DNA from: Bin55 sp965220235
Lineage (GTDB): Bacteria; Pseudomonadota; Gammaproteobacteria; Pseudomonadales; Azotimanducaceae
Length of the DNA stretch: 64,000 bases
Direction: 5' to 3'
Assembly (NCBI GenBank): GCA_965220235.1
Contig: OZ244815.1
Location: forward strand, 3,100,001 to 3,164,000
How positions within the stretch are numbered: position 1 is the first letter of the stretch; each line of letters opens with the position of its first letter. Positions 34,090 through 42,249 of this stretch are shown piece by piece. The notes below the pieces were generated by a model. The model was not told the DNA's origin and searched no databases. It was given only the letters and a program-made list of their open reading frames with translations. A program made the translations under genes and the position numbers.

Positions 34090-35178
34090 CTAGCCGCCTC
34101 GACCGAGAAACCAATCAACAAGCTCTGAGTTCAAGTCCTCTGGGTAGGTGTGGGCTAGATCGGCTATTTCGCGGTAGAACACATTTGCGCCCGCTGCTGA
34201 AAATGCGTATTCCGCAGTTTGTGCGATATCTACAGTAAACATCCAGTCCAATGCACCGTGAGTGATGCAAATGGGTAAATCGCGAAGCCGATCTTTGGAC
34301 ATCATCTCGACCAGCATGGGATGAAAACTTGCTGAACACGGCGCTAAGTGGGTAAATGGAGATTCGTCCGTACATCCTGACACATAAGTGAACGTCCCAC
34401 CATCGCTCATCCCAGTTAGCAGCAACTTATTGTCGTCAACATTCACGAGGTCACGGATTGACTCGAGCATCCGATGGAGGTTTGGCGAATCTTGGTCCGG
34501 ACCCATGATCGCCCAAGTGCCACCAACTGACGTTGGACTTACCAAAACCAGTTCCTCGGTACGAGCTGTTCGTATCCACGACCATAAATATGTCGAACCG
34601 TGGCCACTACCGCCATGCAATGCGAACACTACGGGATATTCCCGCTCTGGGCTGTACGATTCTGGAACATATAAGGAAAAGCCGCCGCGCTGTTTACGGT
34701 CGTTTTCAACGTGGTGAACTCCTCGAATACCGACGTTGTTTTGGTCGTCCCCGACCTGGATTCTCTGTTTATCCTGATTGCGTGCGTCCAGGAAAAATCG
34801 ATGAATCAAGCTGAAATGACTCGCTAATGGATATAGCGTTTCGCAAATGCGTGCTCTCCCACCGAGTGCTCGATAGATCGGCATCAAGTCGTTAGCGCTT
34901 TGCCCGACATCCTCTAACGCCTCTAGACTACGAAGCGCTACGCGGTAGCCTTCTGATACCAAATCCCTGAGCTGTACTGCTTCGGGAGGCCAATCTGCTT
35001 GGCGCAAACCCTCTGACGCCCGCCGAAGATCTTGCCTAGCTGAGAGCAGCTCGCTATGGATGGACTCCACATTAGCGGGTCCGAGGTATCGGGAGCTTCG
35101 CTCGAATACACGAAGTCCTTCCAGCAATGGTTCGATGACGCTTAAAAGGACGTCTTCGAACGGTTTTTGTTCCGCCAT
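34090..35178 (-). CDS. alpha/beta hydrolase, phospholipase/carboxylesterase-like
   Basis: A 362-residue protein with a helical N-terminal half (residues 1-140, no known domain) and a C-terminal alpha/beta-hydrolase of the phospholipase/feruloyl-esterase type. Visible are the oxyanion strand VVFALHGGSGHGS, the nucleophile elbow LTGMSDGGTFT, catalytic Asp in ITHGALDWMF and His in ADLAHTYPED. No signal peptide, so cytosolic. It shares a divergent promoter region with the VOC gene to its right. The N-terminal helical domain fused to an esterase is unusual, and its role is unknown. Confidence 0.8.
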   Translation of the reverse strand: MAEQKPFEDVLLSVIEPLLEGLRVFERSSRYLGPANVESIHSELLSARQDLRRASEGLRQADWPPEAVQLRDLVSEGYRVALRSLEALEDVGQSANDLMPIYRALGGRARICETLYPLASHFSLIHRFFLDARNQDKQRIQVGDDQNNVGIRGVHHVENDRKQRGGFSLYVPESYSPEREYPVVFALHGGSGHGSTYLWSWIRTARTEELVLVSPTSVGGTWAIMGPDQDSPNLHRMLESIRDLVNVDDNKLLLTGMSDGGTFTYVSGCTDESPFTHLAPCSASFHPMLVEMMSKDRLRDLPICITHGALDWMFTVDIAQTAEYAFSAAGANVFYREIADLAHTYPEDLNSELVDWFLGRGG

Positions 35179-35286
35179 ACTCGCATGTTACGGACGGATC
35201 TTTGCATTGCGTTCACGCTACCGTATTCAGAGCACAGTTTTGAATTGGGAATAGAATCTAATCACGCAGATAGCACTCCAATCACC

Positions 35287-35796
35287 ATGGCATTGACTTG
35301 GTCACACGCGTTCGTCAACGTTAAAAATCTAAACCAAATGGTGAGCTTCTACACAGATGTACTTGGTTTTCGTGTTAACGACCAAGCGGATGGTATTGCG
35401 TTTCTCTCTCAACTCGAGGACGAACACCACCAGATAGCGTTTAAGGAGGATGCCGATCAAGGCAATGAATCGAGTCGGGTTGGGCACTTCGCTTTTCGTG
35501 TCGAGTCGCTAGTCGAAGTTAAACGGCTCTACCAAGAGCTGACCTCAAACGACGAAGTAGGGAAGGTCGTTCCTGTCACGCATGGCAACACCTGGTCCAT
35601 CTACTTCCACGATCCTGAACGCAATGGAATCGAGGTGTTTTGCGACACACCCTGGGATGCCGACCAACCATTTGCAGAACCGTGGGATCCACAGATGGAT
35701 CGTGCAGACTTAGAGACGTACACAACAAATCTCATCAAAGAACACGGTGATCTGAAAGCGAACCCGCGTGCGCAGGTCGATTTCGGCAGCGTTTAA
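35287..35796 (+). CDS. VOC family protein, extradiol-dioxygenase-like
   Basis: A 169-residue single-domain VOC protein. It starts at the ATG at 35287 (MALTWSHAFVNVKNL); a longer frame to 35167 runs into the upstream gene's promoter. The likely metal ligands are His7 in SHAFVNV, the His of RVGHFAFRV and the Glu of NGIEVFCDTPWD, the triad of extradiol dioxygenases and related enzymes. The fold pattern FYTDVLGFRV is typical. It is cytosolic, and probably acts on an aromatic or dicarbonyl compound; this is inference. Confidence 0.85.
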   Translation: MALTWSHAFVNVKNLNQMVSFYTDVLGFRVNDQADGIAFLSQLEDEHHQIAFKEDADQGNESSRVGHFAFRVESLVEVKRLYQELTSNDEVGKVVPVTHGNTWSIYFHDPERNGIEVFCDTPWDADQPFAEPWDPQMDRADLETYTTNLIKEHGDLKANPRAQVDFGSV

Positions 35797-35919
35797 CTGA
35801 CCGATGTTGGCAACGTCAACAGTAACATTGGTCGCCAATCAATTCTGTTCGGCGCTTGTAAGAGTCCCAGATTTCACACTAGCAATCGGGCTCGCTGACG
35901 CCGGGAGTACATACCAACC

Positions 35920-36783
35920 ATGAAACCTGAACGCACTTTCAATCGAACGGTTGAGGACGTTGGCAATATCCAGAACATGGAGCACTTCAACCTCACGGTT
36001 CCGGATCAGCAACTTGCCGCATTGTTCTATGTCACTGGACTAGGGTTTACCCGAGATCCGTACATCGATTTTGGCACGTTCAACATGTGGATCAATGCTG
36101 GGGAGCAGCAGTTCCACTTGCCGAAAAGCGACGCCCAAAAGTTCCGCGGTACGATCGGCGTCGTCATACCCAATCATGACGACCTCAAGCGCAGATTGAA
36201 CGGCATTCAACGTTGGATGGATGGCACGGAGTTTAGCTGGGAAGAAGACGGTGACTGCATCAACATATCTTGCCCATGGGGGAACGCGATCCGTGTCCAC
36301 AAACCAGACGATGACGACAGTATGGCTCTCGGGATCGCTTATGGCGACATGCAGGTACCCGTAGGTTCAAGTGACGGCATCGTCAGGTTCTACGAACAGA
36401 TATTTGACACACCAGCCGAGAAGGTTGAAGACAACACCGGCACCTATGCAAAAGTATCGATGGGATACAACCAAGTATTCCGCTTTCGTGAAACGGAAGA
36501 CAACATAGACGAATACGATGGGCATCACATCGCAATATACGTGTCCAACTTCTCACGACCACATGAGGCATTGGTTGAACGCGACCTAATTACGGAAGAG
36601 TCTGATCAACATCAGTATCGATTTCAGTCGATTGTTGACCCGGATACAGGTGATGAACTAACCGAAATTGAACACGAAGTACGAAGTCTCCATCATCCGA
36701 TGCGTAGACGCAGCCTTGTAAATCGAAACGCGTCGCAGTCGTTCGGCAACTATCGCCAGGGACGCGATGTCTTCGTGCCGTAG
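35920..36783 (+). CDS. two-module VOC protein at the head of the CbbQ/CbbO-like operon
   Basis: A 287-residue protein with two VOC modules. The first begins MEHFNLTVPDQQLAALFYVTG in two parts here (MEHFNLTV; ALFYVTGLGFTRDP), the second GIVRFYEQIF. Likely metal ligands are the His of EHFNLTV, a His of GHHIAIYV and a Glu of ELTEIEHEV. It looks like a metal-dependent enzyme rather than a bare binding protein. Its stop codon overlaps by one base the GTG start of the MoxR-like ATPase gene, which ties its synthesis to that ATPase. Substrate unknown. Confidence 0.8.
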   Translation: MKPERTFNRTVEDVGNIQNMEHFNLTVPDQQLAALFYVTGLGFTRDPYIDFGTFNMWINAGEQQFHLPKSDAQKFRGTIGVVIPNHDDLKRRLNGIQRWMDGTEFSWEEDGDCINISCPWGNAIRVHKPDDDDSMALGIAYGDMQVPVGSSDGIVRFYEQIFDTPAEKVEDNTGTYAKVSMGYNQVFRFRETEDNIDEYDGHHIAIYVSNFSRPHEALVERDLITEESDQHQYRFQSIVDPDTGDELTEIEHEVRSLHHPMRRRSLVNRNASQSFGNYRQGRDVFVP

Positions 36784-37607
36784 TGGTTGCCTCGGGTGAC
36801 GAAGCCCCGTATTACCTACCGCTCAGTGATGAGATCGAGGTCTTTCTTGCTGCGTTCGAGCAACGGTTACCAGTTCTCTTAAAAGGTCCAACCGGGTGCG
36901 GTAAAACACGGTTTGTCGAGCATATGTCGTGGCGGATTTATGGTGATGACAATCTAGTTCGAAACGAAGTCAAGCAACCTCTCACAACCGTTTCTTGTCA
37001 TGAGGATCTGACTGCAACGGACCTACTCGGAAGGTACCTATTACACGACGAATCCACCAGATGGCAAGATGGGCCACTGACATCAGCGGTTCGACATGGA
37101 GGAATCTGCTATCTCGACGAAATCGTTGAAGCCCGTAAGGACACGACCGTCCTGATTCACTCTCTTACCGATCATCGCCGAATTCTGCCGATCGATAAAA
37201 CAAATGAGCTACTTGAAGCTCACCCAGATTTTCTATTAGTTATTTCTTACAACCCTGGCTATCAGAGCATTCTTAAAGACCTGAAACCTAGCACCCGTCA
37301 ACGATTCGTAAGCCTCCAGTTCGACTATCCAACGGAGGATCGTGAAGCTGAAATCATCCAAGTTGAAAGCGGCATCGACCAGAAAAACGCAAGAATCCTC
37401 GCCAAAGTTGGCGTACATATTCGAAATCTGCGAGAGCATGGTTTCGAGGAAGGCGTAAGTACCCGATTACTCGTCTATACGGGATCGCTTATGCGCCAGG
37501 GTATCAAGCCCCGACGCGCCGCGAACGCAGCGTTGATTCATGCGTTGTCCGATGACCCAGAGGTTCAGCAGGCGATCGCCGATATTGTCGACGTAGTTTG
37601 GCCTTGA
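36783..37607 (+). CDS. MoxR-type AAA+ ATPase, CbbQ/NirQ/NorQ family
   Basis: A 274-residue AAA+ ATPase. Walker A is GPTGCGKTR at residues 35-43, Walker B is ICYLDEIVEAR, sensor 1 is VISYNPGYQ and the arginine finger is near STRQRFV. These are typical of CbbQ/NorQ, which form hexameric rings and with a VWA partner (CbbO/NorD) remodel or insert metal into a target enzyme, such as RuBisCO or nitric oxide reductase. No such target is encoded nearby. The GTG start overlaps the VOC stop by one base, and its own end overlaps the VWA gene by ten. Confidence 0.9.
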   Translation: MVASGDEAPYYLPLSDEIEVFLAAFEQRLPVLLKGPTGCGKTRFVEHMSWRIYGDDNLVRNEVKQPLTTVSCHEDLTATDLLGRYLLHDESTRWQDGPLTSAVRHGGICYLDEIVEARKDTTVLIHSLTDHRRILPIDKTNELLEAHPDFLLVISYNPGYQSILKDLKPSTRQRFVSLQFDYPTEDREAEIIQVESGIDQKNARILAKVGVHIRNLREHGFEEGVSTRLLVYTGSLMRQGIKPRRAANAALIHALSDDPEVQQAIADIVDVVWP

Positions 37608-39559
37608 CCCTCCTTAGCGAGGTTGAACGTCCCCTTGCGCTATTTACGCAAGGCTTGTCCAATCGAATCCCGATATTTCACAGTAGCGATCAGTTACATG
37701 CAATCAATGGCTCAGATCTGTGCGAGTTTTTTTTGCCGCATGAATTCGATTACTTCGACGAATCTAGTACAAACCGAGACGCTTATCGATGGCTTGTCAT
37801 GCAGCAACTCGGATTTCGTCGTTACGACACGCTGTCCTTCTCTATTCAACGCGCACGATCGGCAATCGAATATCTAGCTAAGCGTTCGATGCCTACAGCA
37901 CATCGGTCGCCAGATCTCGAGCTCTTTTATCAGCATTTTGCAATACCCGAGATAGCGAGCTACCTGTTTTATGTGATCGAAGAAACCAGAGTTGCGAACT
38001 TGATCGTCTCGGAGTTTCCGGGCGCTCAACGACTCAGACACCGATATCAAACCTATCGCTCGCATTCGATCAGTGTACCTGACCAGTCACCGCTCGCAGA
38101 GATGATGAGACTGGAAGTTATGTTGCAGACGCCAGATCGATTGCCCCAACCCTATTCGGACCTTGTGTCGCCGATACTCAACAAGCGCGCAACCGTGTAC
38201 TCATCGGCCGAAGCGACAGTGAATTGCTATCAAGCCTTTTTCGCGAATCTTGAACTAGATGTAGCAGAACGTACGGACGGTGAATTACAAGATACGGTAG
38301 AACTCACCACGTTGCAACGCGCCGCGCGTCTTGAGGATTGGCAAGAGGAACTTCACGACGTTGATGCTCAACTCATGGCAATGTCCTTTGATGAAGACCT
38401 TGATGCGAAGCAGTCGACGTCCGAAGAAACGCTTGACGGTTCGCTTCGAGAAGCAAGTGTTGATTTAAAGCAAGAGCGCGATCAACTCCAACGGCGCATC
38501 GATATGGAAAAGTCGCATCTCTCGACCTATGAAAACCAGCACATCGTCGGTAACCCACACTTTAGATACGACGAGTGGGATCACCTCCACCAAACCTGGC
38601 TAAAAGCCTGGTGTTCCGTCTTCGAGTTACGTGAAGACCACGCTACTCAAGATTCAGCAACAGAATTACTGAAGAGCATTCGCCCACTTGTTCCACCAGT
38701 CCGCAAACGATTCGAGCAGGTTAAACCTGTCGGCACGCGTCGTGTGCCAAGGAGCCTCGACGGCGAAGATCTAGACATAAATGCAATCGTTGAAGCGCGT
38801 GCAGACCTCCACGCCGGACTGACGCCGACCGAACACGTATACGTTCGAGTGGAGAAGAAGCAACGAGATGTCGCTGCATGCCTTCTCGTTGATTTATCGG
38901 CATCGACAGACGACCCAGTCGTGTCCCCCGATTCCAAGCATCTGCCTGAAGATGAGGAGGATCCGTTTGATGATCCCTACCTTCATGGGGCAATCAACTT
39001 CGATCCAGATCAGACCGAAACCGAAACGCCGCGTAAGATCATTGACGTACAGAAAGAATCCGTGCTGCTACTCGCGACCGCGCTTGAGAATTTAGGCGAT
39101 CTATATTGCGTCTACGGGTTTTCAGGATACGGTCACGAACGTGTTGAAATCCACGTTGCTAAGGAGTTCAACGAGTCGCTCAACCGGCGAGCGATCAATG
39201 CTATCGCGGCCATGAAACCTCTTCGCTCGACCCGCATGGGTCCAGCTATACGACATGCAACGTACAAGCTTCTCGCGACTGGAAGCGCGTTGAAGGTGCT
39301 GTTGGTGATCAGCGATGGTTTTCCGCAGGATAGTGATTACGGTCCAGACCGTAGCAACCATGAGTACGGCATTCAGGACACGGCGAAGGCGATCCATGAA
39401 GCCCATGAAAAGGGGGTTCAGCTATTTTGTATCACCGTAGATGTCTCGGGACACGACTACTTGCGGCGCATGTGTCGAGAGGACCAATACTGGGTGATTG
39501 AAGATACCGAAGAACTGCCAGATGCGCTGCAATTTGCGTATCGACGATTGACGTCCTAG
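37598..39559 (+). CDS. VWA-domain protein, CbbO/NorD family
   Basis: A 653-residue protein and cognate partner of the preceding AAA+ ATPase. The N-terminal 400 residues are mostly helical with long charged stretches (coiled coil about 240-310). The C-terminal von Willebrand A domain has a full MIDAS site: Asp432-Leu-Ser434-Ala-Ser436 in LLVDLSASTDD, a Thr in LRSTRMGPAIRH and Asp in LVISDGFPQDSDYG. In CbbQO and NorQD complexes this domain touches the target enzyme. The TTG start overlaps the ATPase gene by ten bases. It is the last gene of the module; a terminator stem follows. Confidence 0.85.
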   Translation: MALTLLSEVERPLALFTQGLSNRIPIFHSSDQLHAINGSDLCEFFLPHEFDYFDESSTNRDAYRWLVMQQLGFRRYDTLSFSIQRARSAIEYLAKRSMPTAHRSPDLELFYQHFAIPEIASYLFYVIEETRVANLIVSEFPGAQRLRHRYQTYRSHSISVPDQSPLAEMMRLEVMLQTPDRLPQPYSDLVSPILNKRATVYSSAEATVNCYQAFFANLELDVAERTDGELQDTVELTTLQRAARLEDWQEELHDVDAQLMAMSFDEDLDAKQSTSEETLDGSLREASVDLKQERDQLQRRIDMEKSHLSTYENQHIVGNPHFRYDEWDHLHQTWLKAWCSVFELREDHATQDSATELLKSIRPLVPPVRKRFEQVKPVGTRRVPRSLDGEDLDINAIVEARADLHAGLTPTEHVYVRVEKKQRDVAACLLVDLSASTDDPVVSPDSKHLPEDEEDPFDDPYLHGAINFDPDQTETETPRKIIDVQKESVLLLATALENLGDLYCVYGFSGYGHERVEIHVAKEFNESLNRRAINAIAAMKPLRSTRMGPAIRHATYKLLATGSALKVLLVISDGFPQDSDYGPDRSNHEYGIQDTAKAIHEAHEKGVQLFCITVDVSGHDYLRRMCREDQYWVIEDTEELPDALQFAYRRLTS

Positions 39560-39566
39560 GCAAAAA

Positions 39567-39591
39567 AACGGCCACCTCAATAGTGGCCGTT
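39567..39591 (-). terminator. terminator between convergent genes
   Basis: A 9-bp perfect stem (AACGGCCAC / GTGGCCGTT at 39567-39575 and 39583-39591, 7-base loop). On the minus strand it is followed by a run of seven T, so it is a canonical terminator for the YccA-like gene; without a T run on the plus side it may still slow transcripts from the VWA gene. Confidence 0.85.
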
Positions 39592-39655
39592 GTAATCGAA
39601 TTAACCCCCTGCGGGATTCCTTCGGAGCGTCGCCAAAAACCGATTCGCTAGGGGA

Positions 39656-40315
39656 TTAATCGTCGCCGCCGAAGATCCCAAGCAACTGCAGGATGTTCGC
39701 GAAGAGGATGTAGAAGCTAATAAAAAGACTGTTCGCCGCCACGATGTAATTACGTTCTCCACCCAACACGATCGCGCTGGTTTGGTATAGGATAAATGCG
39801 CAAGCGACCACGATCATGAACGTCGATATGATCAATGCGAACGGTGAGAGAGGAACAAAGAAACTCAAAACGATGATCCCCAGTACGACGACAATTGCAA
39901 CAGCAATAAAACTACCAAGCCAACTGAAGTCTGTCCGTCGCACGATTGTGTAAGCAGAAAGTGCAAAGAATGCTGCTGAAGTCAATGCGAATGCTTGCAC
40001 CACCAGCCAAGGGTGTACTGCTAGGTAGTAACCAAGAATGGGCGCAATGGCAAGACCGAGGAATCCCGCAAACACGAACGACCAAACTAGTCCCCATACA
40101 GAATCCGCAGTTTTTTGAACCGCGAAAGAGAGACCGAAGAACCCAATCAGATAGATGAAGAAATTCATCATGCCGATACCCAGTGCCATCGCGACGAACG
40201 ACACGAGTGCAGCGAAGCCGATGGATAGACCAAGCATCAGGTAGGTGTTCCGTAAAACACCATTGATTTCGATTGCCTGTTGTCCAGAGACGTGTGCTAG
40301 CCCGGTTAATGCCAT
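39656..40315 (-). CDS. Bax inhibitor-1/YccA family membrane protein
   Basis: A 219-residue protein with seven hydrophobic helices, beginning near residue 27 (YLMLGLSIGFAALVSFVAM). It matches the BI-1/TMBIM family: short N-terminus, GLSFAVQKT-like loop after TM2, and the ending IVLGGERNYIVAANSLFIS followed by FYILFANILQLL, where the paired Asp residues of calcium-leak channels would lie. E. coli relatives are YccA and YbhL; YccA modulates FtsH proteolysis. It is monocistronic with its own terminator. Confidence 0.9.
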   Translation of the reverse strand: MALTGLAHVSGQQAIEINGVLRNTYLMLGLSIGFAALVSFVAMALGIGMMNFFIYLIGFFGLSFAVQKTADSVWGLVWSFVFAGFLGLAIAPILGYYLAVHPWLVVQAFALTSAAFFALSAYTIVRRTDFSWLGSFIAVAIVVVLGIIVLSFFVPLSPFALIISTFMIVVACAFILYQTSAIVLGGERNYIVAANSLFISFYILFANILQLLGIFGGDD

Positions 40316-40736
40316 GTTCTTACCAGTTCCTCGAACCTGAATTAATAGGAATTATGTATGGTATCAGAGCCGACACCATAGAACAATCACCTTCACTAGA
40401 CAAGTTTCTAACCCAGTGAGTTCATCGACTAGGCTAGAAAATCCAAATCACCATTCGAGACTGCGCTCGTTTTAGGGGACACATTGAGTAAGAGAGCACA
40501 ATCCTCCAACGTCTATAAACTTTTTGCACCAAAGCGACCTAAAACTTTTCATTCTTCAGGTGACCATAGGAGGCGTAGTTGCAGATCATGTGCTTCTCTT
40601 GTTCAACACGATATCACGGGGCTAGCGGACGTTAAACCACTCACCAAAACCGTCTAATTTCCCAGTACCAACTCTCACGGAGGTGGTTAACATCAATTCT
40701 CCAAGAACAATGAGAAGACACATGATGGGCGTAGTT
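40316..40736. other. intergenic region left of the IS256-family element
   Basis: About 420 bases with no open frame of interest and no recognisable RNA. It is AT-rich host DNA that must contain the promoter of the YccA-like gene at its left end. The IS element inserted at its right end. Confidence 0.4.
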
Positions 40737-40745
40737 GTATCGGGC

Positions 40746-40770
40746 GAGATATAGCCTAAAGTGGTGTTTC
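40746..40770 (+). repeat. left terminal inverted repeat of the IS256-family element
   Basis: It begins GAGATATAGCC and ends AAAGTGGTGTTTC; it pairs with 42121-42145 with four mismatches in 25. The outer end abuts the 9-bp target duplication. Confidence 0.9.
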
Positions 40771-40773
40771 GAG

Positions 40774-40797
40774 GCTAGGCGGGGGTTTCCCCCTAGC
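40774..40797 (+). promoter_or_regulatory. leader hairpin of the transposase gene
   Basis: GCTAGGCGGGGG pairs with CCCCCTAGC across a TTT loop, leaving unpaired C/G bases. It lies 50 bases before the transposase ATG, inside the left inverted-repeat region. Hairpins here can block outside transcripts from driving transposition; the role is inferred. Confidence 0.4.
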
Positions 40798-40846
40798 TGT
40801 TAGTATCTGTGTTTGGAAAACCACCAACAGAGAAGGAAACACCACC

Positions 40847-42109
40847 ATGAATAAGGATAACATCGTAGCTCTGCGCACGAGCGTTGGCGACCCGTTGCAG
40901 GACGTTTTGCGCGATGGTGCACGGCGGTTGCTGGCGCAAGCGATCGACGCCGAAGTTGACGAGTTGCTTACGCAACACGCGGATCGACGCACGGCCGAGG
41001 GTCGAGCGGGCGTGGTTCGCAATGGCTATCTGCCGGAACGTCAGGTGCAGACCGGCATTGGTCCGATTGATGTTCGGATCCCGAAAGTCCGTGCCAACGT
41101 TGGCGAAGCGGTCACGTTTCGCTCGAAACTGGTACCGCCGTATGTCCGTAAAGCGGCATCACTGGAAGCCGCGTTGCCCTGGCTGTATCTGAAAGGGATT
41201 TCAACCGGCGACATGCACGAAGCCCTGACCGAACTGGTGGGCGACGATGCCAAAGGCTTGTCGGCCACGACGGTCGCACGCTTGAAGCGGAAATGGGCGG
41301 CTGAATACGCCACCTGGCGCACCCGCTCGTTGGCGGATCGGACTTGGGTTTACCTCTGGGCGGACGGCATCTACAGCCGCATTCGCGGCGAGACCGGCAA
41401 GCTCTGCGCCTTGGTGGTCATTGGCGTTGATCAGCGCGGTCGCAAGGCGTTGCTGGCGGTCGAAGAAGGGGTGCGGGAATCCACGCAAAGTTGGCGCGAG
41501 CTCCTGCTGAACCTGAACAAGCGGCACATGAAGGCACCCCAGTTGGCGATCGGGGATGGTGCGTTGGGCTTCTGGAATGCCCTCAACGAGCTCTGGCCTG
41601 AGACGCGCTGCCAGCGGTGTTGGATGCACAAGATGGGCAATGTCCTGAATCGCTTGCCGAAATCCTCGCAGGCAAGCGCCAAACGGGATTTACAGGATAT
41701 CTGGCAAGCCGCAACGAAAGCCCAGGCGGCACACGCCTATGACGCATTCAAAGCGACCTACGAGGCTAAATTTCCGGATGCCGTCGAATGCTTGGTCAAG
41801 GATCGCGAGACGTTATTCACGTTCTACGACTTTCCCGCCGAGCACTGGCGCAGCATTCGGACCACCAACCCCATCGAGTCGACGTTCGGCACGATTCGAC
41901 ATCGCACCCGGCAGGCGAAGGGTTGCGTGTCGCGTCAAAGTGCATTACATATGATGTTCAAATTAGGTTGCGTCGCGGAGACACACTGGCGACGTCTACG
42001 TGGTTTCAAGCAGCTGGCAGAAGTCGTCGAGGGCATCAAATTCATCGACGGGATTAAATTCGCACCCAAGGAGGAAACTCACCCACCATCAACACAGAAA
42101 GCAGCATAA
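40847..42109 (+). CDS. IS256-family transposase
   Basis: A 420-residue DDE transposase of the IS256/MULE class. The acidic triad can be placed: Asp in YLWADGIYSRIR, Asp in LAIGDGALGFWNAL, and Glu in TTNPIESTFGTIRHR; CQRCWMHKMGNVLNRLP is the conserved C/H block between the last two. The N-terminal part carries the helical DNA-binding region for the terminal repeats. The gene is complete and uses GC-rich codons unlike its neighbours, consistent with arrival from another genome. Confidence 0.95.
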   Translation: MNKDNIVALRTSVGDPLQDVLRDGARRLLAQAIDAEVDELLTQHADRRTAEGRAGVVRNGYLPERQVQTGIGPIDVRIPKVRANVGEAVTFRSKLVPPYVRKAASLEAALPWLYLKGISTGDMHEALTELVGDDAKGLSATTVARLKRKWAAEYATWRTRSLADRTWVYLWADGIYSRIRGETGKLCALVVIGVDQRGRKALLAVEEGVRESTQSWRELLLNLNKRHMKAPQLAIGDGALGFWNALNELWPETRCQRCWMHKMGNVLNRLPKSSQASAKRDLQDIWQAATKAQAAHAYDAFKATYEAKFPDAVECLVKDRETLFTFYDFPAEHWRSIRTTNPIESTFGTIRHRTRQAKGCVSRQSALHMMFKLGCVAETHWRRLRGFKQLAEVVEGIKFIDGIKFAPKEETHPPSTQKAA

Positions 42110-42120
42110 CGAATGCTGCT

Positions 42121-42145
42121 CAAACACCACTTTCGGTTATACCTC
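42121..42145 (-). repeat. right terminal inverted repeat of the IS256-family element
   Basis: On the minus strand it begins GAGGTATAACC and runs into GAAAGTGGTGTTTG, matching the left end at 21 of 25 positions. The second copy of the 9-bp duplication follows at 42146-42154. Confidence 0.9.
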
Positions 42146-42249
42146 GTATCGGGCGGGCGACTCCGGCAAGTTGCTTTCTCAATCAACGTACTGGAATGCG
42201 ATCCAACGCAGGAAACGCGGTGATCCCGATCACTCGTCATACGATTCAC

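Larger units (their letters stand above)
40746..42145 (+). mobile_element. IS256-family insertion sequence, complete, 1400 bp
   Basis: Terminal inverted repeats of 25 bp lie at 40746-40770 and 42121-42145 and differ at four positions, sharing AAAGTGGTGTTT. They are flanked by a 9-bp direct repeat GTATCGGGC at 40737-40745 and 42146-42154, the target-site duplication. One transposase gene fills the element. The 8-9 bp duplication, the transposase type and the single-gene layout are those of IS256. The intact duplication and intact gene indicate a recent insertion. Confidence 0.95.

Noticed and set aside
36783..39559. Direct assignment as RuBisCO activase genes cbbQ and cbbO or as norQ and norD
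   Set aside because: Family membership is clear, but no RuBisCO, nitrite-reductase or NO-reductase gene lies in the window, so I withhold those symbols.
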